From contig JBHHZP010000114.1 in assembly GCA_046758085.1 (NCBI GenBank), positions 1 through 11,583 on the forward strand: DNA of 11,583 nucleotides, given 5' to 3'. The notes below the pieces were generated by a model that made no database searches, was not told where the DNA came from, and worked only from the letters and a program-made list of their open reading frames with translations. Below, in pieces: positions 6,813 to 11,583 of the stretch. The position numbers and the translations under genes are program-made. The first letter of the stretch is position 1, and each line of letters starts with the position of its first letter. Origin of the DNA: VRUB01 sp046758085 (GTDB lineage Bacteria > Pseudomonadota > Gammaproteobacteria > Acidiferrobacterales > SPGG2).

Positions 6813-6978
6813 TTCCATGCCGCCTAGCCACAGAGGCAATCCCGTGGCATCGACCTGAGCGCTAGCGGTCCAATGCCATCCTTGCCTATTTCTGGCAATC
6901 CCTTAACCTGTGCCGGAGTACGCAGCAGGAATCCGGAAGGCATTGAACGTAACCCATCAAATAAACCCCCAGGTTAAC

Positions 6979-6986
6979 GAGGAGGA
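6979..6986 (+). promoter_or_regulatory. Strong Shine-Dalgarno site of the CMD-family gene
   Basis: GAGGAGGA is a near-ideal anti-16S match. It stands three bases (measured from GGAGG) before the ATG at 6989 and six before the ATG at 6992, so it favours the second ATG. The arm CAGGTTAA at 6970-6977 just before it is the exact inverse of TTAACCTG at 6903-6910. A long-range leader stem close to the ribosome site is therefore possible. Confidence 0.65.
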
Positions 6987-6991
6987 CAATG

Positions 6992-7390
6992 ATGTCAGAG
7001 AAATTGTTTGAAACCGGCCGCAAGATACGCACGGACGTGCTTGGCGAAGAGCGCGTCAGAAAAGTGCTGGATGGGGCCGATGCTTTTAACAAGGATTTTC
7101 AACGACTGGTGACCGAGTACTGCTGGGGTTTCTGCTGGAGCCGGGAGGCACTCAGCCGCCGCGATCGTAGCCTGCTGAACCTCGGCATGCTTGCAGCGCT
7201 GAACCGTGGCCCCGAGTTCGAGATGCATTTCCGTGGCGCTTTCAAAAACGGAATGACGCTGGATGAGCTTCAGGATGCGCTTATCCAGATCGCTATTTAT
7301 TGCGGCATACCGGCCGGCGTGGAGGCCTTCAAGATCGCCAATAAAGTGATTGCTGAGCTGAAGCAGTCGGGTGAGTTGCTGACGGCCTAG
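6992..7390 (+). CDS. Carboxymuconolactone decarboxylase (CMD) family protein
   Basis: A 132-residue all-helical protein (133 if the tandem ATG at 6989 is used; the strong Shine-Dalgarno spacing favours 6992). The pattern GRKIRTDVLGEERVRKVL...FQRLVTEYCWGFCWSREALSRRDRSLLNLGMLAALNRGPEFEMHFRGAFKNGMT...IAIYCGIPAGVEAF follows PcaC-like 4-carboxymuconolactone decarboxylases along its full length. The conserved RRDRSLLNL, the His in EMHFRGA and the CGIPAG turn are all present. It lacks the AhpD CXXC redox motif; its two nearby cysteines are spaced CX3C (Cys44 and Cys48 from this start). PcaC converts gamma-carboxymuconolactone in protocatechuate breakdown, but many family members have other or unknown roles, and no other pca gene is present. 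It is divergent from arsR and shares the 235-base upstream region, which holds no obvious strong plus-strand promoter. Confidence 0.87.
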   Translation: MSEKLFETGRKIRTDVLGEERVRKVLDGADAFNKDFQRLVTEYCWGFCWSREALSRRDRSLLNLGMLAALNRGPEFEMHFRGAFKNGMTLDELQDALIQIAIYCGIPAGVEAFKIANKVIAELKQSGELLTA

Positions 7391-7542
7391 ATGGAAGCAC
7401 GTGGCCCGTTGGCATCCCGAAAACGGGTGGGGTGTATCCAATTTTTCAGTAATATTCGCCAGGTCTCTGGCTGCCCAATCCGGTGTCTGCGTCGAAACCG
7501 TGAGCCACTGACGCTCTCACGATAATTGTTGGAGCCATCTGC

Positions 7543-8514
7543 TTGGAAAAACAAACACAAGAGTTAATTTCAATTGTTGTACCAGCATACAACGAGCAAG
7601 AAGTGCTGCCGGAGTTCCATCGCCGCATTGGTAAAGTGCTCTCCAGCCTCAATACGGAAGCAGAAATAATATATATTAACGATGGTAGCAATGACCGTAC
7701 CTTGCAAGTATTACAACAATTGCGAGATACCGACGATCGTGTTGCAATTTTGGACCTGAGTCGTAACTTCGGTAAGGAGATCGCGATGACTGCAGGTCTG
7801 CATCAGGCGAAAGGCGATGCAGTGGTGGTCATCGATGCTGATCTGCAAGACCCGCCTGAGCTGATCCCGGAATTGATCTCTGAATGGAAGAACGGTTTCG
7901 ATGTCGTCTACGCCAGGCGTAAACGACGGGAAGGTGAGACATTTCTTAAAAAAGTCACGGCACACACATTTTACCGGCTGATGCAGAAAGTCGGTGATGT
8001 CAATCTTCCGAAGGATGCTGGAGATTTTCGCCTGCTGAGCAGGCGTGCCATCGAGGCGTTGAATACGCTTGGTGAACGACATCGTTTCATGAAAGGGTTG
8101 TTTGCGTGGATTGGATTTCGTCAGAAATCCGTTCCCTACGAGCGTGACCCGCGCCATGCAGGCGAAACAAAATGGAATTATTGGAAATTATGGAATTTCG
8201 CCATTGAAGGTTTCACGTCCTTTACGACCGCCCCACTCAAGTTTGCAACTTATATTGGATTCCTTACCGCCCTGGGGGCGTTTGCTTATGGATTGTTTAT
8301 CATTGTCCGCACCCTGCTCTATGGCAATCCGGTACCGGGGTATCCATCCATTATCGTTATCGTGCTCTTTCTAGGTGGAATACAACTTATGGCCATTGGT
8401 GTTCTGGGCGAATATATCGGAAGGATTTTTACTGAAACCAAACGCCGCCCGCTCTATTTCATCAACAAATATTACCCCAGGCGGGATAACGCCGAGTTTC
8501 ACGGTAAAACCTAA
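7543..8514 (+). CDS. GtrB-like polyprenol-phosphate glycosyltransferase (GT2, two C-terminal helices)
   Basis: A 323-residue inverting GT-A enzyme that would transfer a sugar from a nucleotide donor to undecaprenyl phosphate on the inner face of the membrane. Seen in order: IVVPAYNEQEVLPEF (11-25), the nucleotide-binding segment YINDGSNDRT (44-53), the metal-binding DAD (98-100) within VIDADLQDPPELI, DAGDFRLLSRRAI (158-170), and GETKWNYWKLWNFAIEG (207-223). Two membrane helices follow at about 233-258 and 269-292. The tail GEYIGRIFTETKRRPLYF is the signature ending of GtrB/bactoprenol glucosyltransferases. Start is TTG: GGAG at 7531-7534 lies eight bases upstream and no ATG fits. It is the first gene of a GtrB-GtrA-GT-C cassette. 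A sampled 60-base block is 43% GC, below the flanking genes. The sugar (glucose or other) cannot be told. Confidence 0.92.
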   Translation: MEKQTQELISIVVPAYNEQEVLPEFHRRIGKVLSSLNTEAEIIYINDGSNDRTLQVLQQLRDTDDRVAILDLSRNFGKEIAMTAGLHQAKGDAVVVIDADLQDPPELIPELISEWKNGFDVVYARRKRREGETFLKKVTAHTFYRLMQKVGDVNLPKDAGDFRLLSRRAIEALNTLGERHRFMKGLFAWIGFRQKSVPYERDPRHAGETKWNYWKLWNFAIEGFTSFTTAPLKFATYIGFLTALGAFAYGLFIIVRTLLYGNPVPGYPSIIVIVLFLGGIQLMAIGVLGEYIGRIFTETKRRPLYFINKYYPRRDNAEFHGKT

Positions 8515-8552
8515 TCAACAACTGCGACGTTGCGATCGATAGAAGAATTGAG

Positions 8553-8969
8553 ATGGTTTGGGTCCCGTTAAGACACAGCAAAACAGCGAAGCAGTTTATT
8601 ACATTCGCTGGTGTCGGTGCTATCGGCACCGCGGTACATTATATGACGTTGATCTCTTTAGTCGAGACTATCAATGTCAAACCCGTCTATGCAACCACCG
8701 TCGGGTTCATCGTTGGGGCACTGATTAATTACATCCTTAATTACATATACACCTTCCAAAGCAACAAAGCTCATGTCGAGGCTGTGACGAAGTTCCTCAC
8801 AGTCGCGGCCATTGGTGCCGTGGTTAACAGTTCTATTATGTTTCTTGGGCAATCAGTTTTACAATTTAACTATATACTGGTACAAATTATCGCAACCGGT
8901 ATAGTGCTCCTGCAGAATTTCTCTCTTAATAAGTGGTGGACGTTTGCCCGCTCAAAATATGAAGCCTAG
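8553..8969 (+). CDS. GtrA family membrane protein (probable polyprenol-sugar flippase)
   Basis: A 138-residue protein of four predicted membrane helices (about 15-35, 42-62, 78-98, 108-128), the standard GtrA size. Family marks are FAGVGAIGTAVHYMTLISLV near the start, VGFIVGALINYILNYIYTFQS in the middle and the closing LLQNFSLNKWWTFARSKYE. GtrA proteins are thought to flip undecaprenyl-phosphate-linked sugars made by GtrB across the inner membrane; the flippase role is inferred in most species. It starts 38 bases after the GtrB-like gene and would work between that enzyme and the downstream GT-C transferase. A sampled block is 38% GC, the lowest seen in the window. Confidence 0.9.
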   Translation: MVWVPLRHSKTAKQFITFAGVGAIGTAVHYMTLISLVETINVKPVYATTVGFIVGALINYILNYIYTFQSNKAHVEAVTKFLTVAAIGAVVNSSIMFLGQSVLQFNYILVQIIATGIVLLQNFSLNKWWTFARSKYEA

Positions 8970-9043
8970 AACGTGCTGTACTATGGATCGTACGTAGCGC
9001 TAGCCGTCAATAAGAACTGTCAACTATTTGCGCGCGAGTGCAG

Positions 9044-9059
9044 AGCCCCTTGGAGGGCT
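9044..9059. other. Small stem-loop between gtrA-like and GT-C genes
   Basis: AGCCC and GGGCT form a five-pair stem around the six-base loop CTTGGA, 43 bases before the GT-C start codon. No T run follows, so it is not a standard terminator; it could be a processing or attenuation element, or chance. The rest of the 133-base gap (8970-9102) holds a TAGCGCTA palindrome near 8996 and nothing else recognised. Confidence 0.25.
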
Positions 9060-9102
9060 TGGCGACTGAGCCACCCATTAATTACACGAACGAATAACCT
9101 TT

Positions 9103-10704
9103 GTGTCAGCATCTCCCGTCCTAAACAAGATTCTTGACGAGCTGGATCGTCGCTCATCGGGGATTCACATCATCTTCTTGACCGGAATTATTGTTATAGG
9201 ATTTGTCCTTCGGTTCTATGGGTTTTATGCCGGCCAAGGCTATCACTACTTCGCAATAAACGATGAGCTCAGTGCCTACGAGTATGCCTTGAGTTTTTTG
9301 GCCGGCGACGAAAAGGCGTGGTATCTGGGACAGCCGAGTTTTGCCGGCGGCCATGCACCGGGACCAGTTTGGACCATTTTTTGGGTTTCGTTGTTGAAGC
9401 TGGGAGGTAACTCAGTTGATGGTGCAATTTTTTGGATGGTTGCGCTGAATACTTTTACCATCTATCTCGTATATTTAGTCGCTAGAAAATTTCTAGAATC
9501 ACGATATGCACTCGCGACTACACTAATTTTTGCGACTGCTCCCTGGCCCATTTATTACTCTGTGGGCGTATGGAATCCGATTCCTCTTGCTTTCTGGGGG
9601 GGCTTGCTTTTTCTATCGTTATGGGCAGTGGCCAATCAGCATTATTCACGCCGCATTTTTTGGGTATGCCTTATCGCGGCGATAATTCCGCAAATCCACA
9701 TGGTGAGCATATTCTACATCCCGGCAATCTTGTTGATTCTTTTTCTGATACCTACGCGACTAAACAAACAATGGTTCGTAGCGGGAATGATCGCAGGTGC
9801 TGCTGTTTATGTTCCATACATTATCGGTGAGATCTACCACGATTGGGAAAATACCCGTCACATACTTGGAAAAGGCACAGATTTCTCATTTGGCGTGTTG
9901 AAAATCATCTCGGCACCGGTAACGGTATTATCGAGTGTTCCGGCCAGATGGACGGAGGGGGGTTTTGCAGAATTAAAGCACTTTGGTAATAGGTATTTTG
10001 GCTCATATTTTGTTCTGGTTTTTTTCGGTCTGGTCTCGTTTGCCAATGCGGTTGTCTATCTCGCGAGTTTTCTTTCATCGTTTTTTCGTTCGCTGAAGGG
10101 CAAATGGTTGTCTCTCAGGGAGGCCTACGAAAGTAATTCCGCATTTTCGTTCATAGGCATTCTGATTGCTGTTCCCATATTGCTTTTTTCGTTATCGGGA
10201 CAGAACTATGCAACACGGTACACGATAGTTATTTTTCCACTGCTGTTTCTGCTACCGGGATTGTTTCTCAAGAATATTAAAAATGCCAGAACCAAACGCT
10301 TTTGGATCGGCAATATTGCGTCAGTAACCGTATTTAACATATTCCTCGTTATTTCTTTCTTTACCTACCAGAATGGCCTAATCGACGAATCGAACAATTT
10401 CCTGGCAACTTTCAGAAAGCTTGAAATGTTGCGTCAAACACTTAGGTCGGATGCGGGTGATGGTGCGTTCATCAAGGTTCATATCGCGGACGACGTAAAT
10501 GCACTCCCTGAAAAGAGCAGAAAGACAAAAGCAGCAATCCCGCATTATATGGCTATCCACCAGCAGTTTATTAGTCATACAACGTCGTCAAGGCAAACGA
10601 AGGTCTATCTGCTGCAACTGGCAGAGAACCTGAAGGGACGGGAAAAAGGTGTTGTTTATAAAGGCAATGGAATTGCTATTGTCGCGGTAGACAGCGGACG
10701 CTAA
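9103..10704 (+). CDS. GT-C fold (GT39/ArnT-like) integral membrane glycosyltransferase
   Basis: A 533-residue polytopic membrane protein. A first helix (about 22-40) is followed by an outward loop with NDELSAYEYALSFLAGDEKAWYLGQPSFAGGHAPGPVW (53-90). The Asp54-Glu55 pair lies where GT-C enzymes keep their catalytic acid. About ten further hydrophobic segments extend to about residue 430, then a soluble tail of roughly 100 residues (ADDVNALPEK...VVYKGNGIAIVAVDSGR). Such enzymes take sugar from a polyprenyl-phosphate carrier and attach it to a glycan, lipid or protein in the periplasm. Its position after the GtrB- and GtrA-like genes makes it the specificity-determining third member of a gtr-type cassette. 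The start is GTG with no convincing ribosome site. The sequence is AT-rich (one 60-base sample is 40% GC). Family membership is from architecture and context; acceptor and sugar are unknown. Confidence 0.8.
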   Translation: MSASPVLNKILDELDRRSSGIHIIFLTGIIVIGFVLRFYGFYAGQGYHYFAINDELSAYEYALSFLAGDEKAWYLGQPSFAGGHAPGPVWTIFWVSLLKLGGNSVDGAIFWMVALNTFTIYLVYLVARKFLESRYALATTLIFATAPWPIYYSVGVWNPIPLAFWGGLLFLSLWAVANQHYSRRIFWVCLIAAIIPQIHMVSIFYIPAILLILFLIPTRLNKQWFVAGMIAGAAVYVPYIIGEIYHDWENTRHILGKGTDFSFGVLKIISAPVTVLSSVPARWTEGGFAELKHFGNRYFGSYFVLVFFGLVSFANAVVYLASFLSSFFRSLKGKWLSLREAYESNSAFSFIGILIAVPILLFSLSGQNYATRYTIVIFPLLFLLPGLFLKNIKNARTKRFWIGNIASVTVFNIFLVISFFTYQNGLIDESNNFLATFRKLEMLRQTLRSDAGDGAFIKVHIADDVNALPEKSRKTKAAIPHYMAIHQQFISHTTSSRQTKVYLLQLAENLKGREKGVVYKGNGIAIVAVDSGR

Positions 10705-10718
10705 AGTCCAGACCTCAG

Positions 10719-10761
10719 GCCAAGGCGCTTTACCCCGTTCGGGGTCGGTTCGCCGTTAGGC
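10719..10761. other. Imperfect long stem-loop between GT-C gene and ppiC
   Basis: Three nested inverted arms are visible: GCC/GGC (10719-10721 with 10759-10761), GGCG/CGCC (10724-10727 with 10751-10754) and ACCCC/GGGGT (10732-10736 with 10741-10745) around loop GTTC. It lies directly after the GT-C gene at the end of the AT-rich island. No T run follows immediately; a T6 run is 20 bases further on. The 3' end GTTAGGC fits the integron core consensus GTTRRRY, but a proper RYYYAAC partner is missing at the 5' side. It is probably a transcript-end structure. Confidence 0.35.
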
Positions 10762-10815
10762 ATTACTTGTGGAAGTAGGGATTTTTTGCCAACAAAACTC
10801 AATGGGAGAAAGATC

Positions 10816-11097
10816 ATGGCCAGAGCGACTGCACGTCATATTTTAGTGTCTACCAAAGAGGCCTGCGAAGAGCTCAAGACTCAGATCGAAGCTGGGGCTG
10901 ATTTCGCGACATTGGCCAGGGATCATTCGGATTGCCCTTCAGGTAAACAAGGGGGAGATCTGGGTGAGTTCGGCCCGGGCCAAATGGTTAAGGAGTTCGA
11001 TGACGTCGTGTTCAATGCTGAGGTAGATACGGTCCATGGTCCGATCCAGACGCAGTTCGGGTATCACCTGATCGAGATCACAAGTCGCACGGAATAG
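10816..11097 (+). CDS. ppiC: Parvulin-type peptidyl-prolyl cis-trans isomerase PpiC
   Basis: A 93-residue single-domain parvulin, the same length as Escherichia coli PpiC (Par10). The full fold is visible: ARHILVSTKEACEELKTQIEAGADFATLARDHSDCPSGKQGGDLGEFGPGQMVKEFDDVVF, then PIQTQFGYHLIEI. The catalytic His8, Cys40 (SDCPSGKQGGDLG), Met56 and Phe60 region and the closing FGYHLI are retained. It lacks a signal peptide and membrane helix, so it should be a cytoplasmic folding catalyst rather than a SurA/PrsA type. The ATG at 10816 is chosen over an in-frame TTG 30 bases upstream because GGGAGAAAG stands just before it and the protein then matches the family. GC returns to 58% in a sampled block. 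It lies 111 bases after the GT-C gene, so an operon link is unlikely. Confidence 0.95.
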   Translation: MARATARHILVSTKEACEELKTQIEAGADFATLARDHSDCPSGKQGGDLGEFGPGQMVKEFDDVVFNAEVDTVHGPIQTQFGYHLIEITSRTE

Positions 11098-11197
11098 GCA
11101 GCCAAGCCAATCCTGTGTAATGCGTTTATGTGCGTGACGTGCGCTGGCGCTGAAGCCTACCGCTGAAACGCTGATGGCCTTCAAGCACGTCGCCGGC

Positions 11198-11214
11198 TGC
11201 GCCATCCGGGCGCA
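11198..11214. other. Stem-loop 1 downstream of ppiC
   Basis: TGCGCC and GGCGCA form a perfect six-pair GC-rich stem around the five-base loop ATCCG, about 100 bases past the ppiC stop. No T run follows, so a classical terminator is not supported. Three copies of CGCTGA lie just upstream (11148, 11161 and 11169). Confidence 0.35.
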
Positions 11215-11221
11215 CGGTCAG

Positions 11222-11257
11222 ATCGCGGGTATCCGATTGTGACCGGATGCCCGCGGT
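11222..11257. other. Strong stem-loop 2 between ppiC and the downstream membrane gene
   Basis: CGCGGGTATCCG pairs with CGGATGCCCGCG through twelve positions with a single G:T wobble, extendable by two more, around the loop ATTGTGAC. It is the strongest hairpin noticed in the window. It is followed by GGTTATGTTTGACA rather than a T run, and ends 30 bases before the start of the next reading frame. It could be a factor-assisted terminator, a leader structure or a small palindromic repeat unit. Confidence 0.45.
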
Positions 11258-11287
11258 GGTTATGTTTGACATCAAAACCAATAAACA

Positions 11288-11583
11288 ATGAGCACCAGAC
11301 TTGCACCAAGATGGGTTGCCATAACGAACGCGGCGTTGGTGGGCTGGAACACGGGGTTGTTTTGCGCGTTCCTATCAGCAATAACAATTATGCTTGGACT
11401 TGCCCGGCTGGGCGTCGCGGTACACAGCGGCGTCGGGACCCTACTCGTCAGTGCCACCGCCGTAGCTCTCGGGATATTGGTTGGTTCCACGACGGCGAGG
11501 AGATTGGTCAGCTGGTTCAGGCGTCGGGCGCCGCAGCACGGTTACATCTGGCTTGTGCTGTTGCTTATGTTTACTGCCCTTTT
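11288..11583 (+). CDS. Unrecognised membrane protein, 5' part, cut by window end
   Basis: An open frame from ATG 11288 runs 98 codons to the window end with no stop. An in-frame TAA lies just upstream (11282-11284), so this ATG is the first possible ATG start. The product begins MSTRLAPRWVAITNAALVGWN. It shows hydrophobic stretches at about residues 15-40 and 44-68, then a basic linker ARRLVSWFRRRAPQHG, then a third hydrophobic stretch at 83-98, consistent with a polytopic inner-membrane protein with a positive-inside loop. No Shine-Dalgarno site is seen, and no family is recognised. It follows ppiC by 190 bases. Coding status rests on the long open frame and the sensible hydrophobic pattern alone. 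Confidence 0.5.
   Translation, partial: MSTRLAPRWVAITNAALVGWNTGLFCAFLSAITIMLGLARLGVAVHSGVGTLLVSATAVALGILVGSTTARRLVSWFRRRAPQHGYIWLVLLLMFTAL

Noticed and set aside
6757..6831. N-terminally longer ArsR starting at 6831
   Set aside because: The 25 extra residues match no family feature, and their DNA holds the palindrome and promoter-like boxes.
7401..7446. Terminator after the CMD-family gene (CCCGTT...AACGGG, then T5)
   Set aside because: The T run is about 15 bases beyond the stem and the loop is 11 bases, so the standard arrangement is not met.
7500..7520. GTGAG...CTCAC inverted repeat before the GtrB-like gene as an operator
   Set aside because: Only five pairs with an 11-base spacer and no promoter boxes nearby; chance is likely.
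10719..10761. A true integron attC site
   Set aside because: Only one core (GTTAGGC) fits; the 5' RYYYAAC core and the spacing of inner boxes are not met. Kept only as a low-interest observation.
10786..10815. Longer PpiC starting from TTG at 10786
   Set aside because: The ATG at 10816 has a good ribosome site and gives exactly the 93-residue family length.
11098..11287. A tRNA or small RNA gene in the hairpin-rich gap after ppiC
   Set aside because: No cloverleaf, no T-arm consensus and no promoter-terminator pair could be found; only two simple stem-loops.

Overview
The window reads as an 11.6 kb piece of a proteobacterial chromosome, probably gamma- or beta-like. The small parvulin PpiC has the length and motifs of the enterobacterial protein. 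Most genes are GC-rich (one sampled 60-base block, 541-600, is 63% GC). No rRNA, tRNA, CRISPR array, transposase or integrase is visible. The species cannot be named from this sequence. Every gap between genes is shorter than 300 bases; the longest is about 235.

Block 1 (1-3849, plus strand) is a tight catabolic or transport run. It holds the 3' end of a branched-chain amino acid type ABC ATPase (LivF), an M20 metallopeptidase/deacylase, an arylformamidase-like alpha/beta hydrolase, a DsbA-fold 2-hydroxychromene-2-carboxylate isomerase-like protein, and a TauE/SafE anion permease that starts one base after the previous stop. It looks like uptake, hydrolysis, isomerisation and export for one small acylated, possibly aromatic or sulfur-linked substrate; that substrate is inference. 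A candidate intrinsic terminator follows.

Block 2 (3920-6812, minus strand) holds an MFS transporter, a short imperfect repeat tract, and an ArsR-family repressor followed by an ArsP/YraQ-type permease, which looks like a metalloid or organoarsenical resistance pair. Upstream of arsR lie a 22-bp imperfect palindrome and a promoter-like TTGACA-17-TACTGT that would give a leaderless arsR message. A carboxymuconolactone decarboxylase-family gene with a strong Shine-Dalgarno site is divergent from it (6992-7390).

Block 3 (7543-10704, plus strand) is a three-gene glycosylation cassette: a GtrB-like polyprenol-phosphate glycosyltransferase, a GtrA-family flippase, and a 533-residue multi-membrane GT-C enzyme. 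Its sampled GC is 38-43%, clearly below its flanks, which suggests acquisition by transfer. The usual model is that GtrB loads a sugar onto undecaprenyl phosphate, GtrA helps flip it, and the GT-C enzyme transfers it outside the membrane to a surface glycan or other acceptor.

Block 4 (10705-11583) returns to higher GC with ppiC, an intergenic stretch holding two strong stem-loops, and the 5' part of an unrecognised membrane protein that runs off the window.
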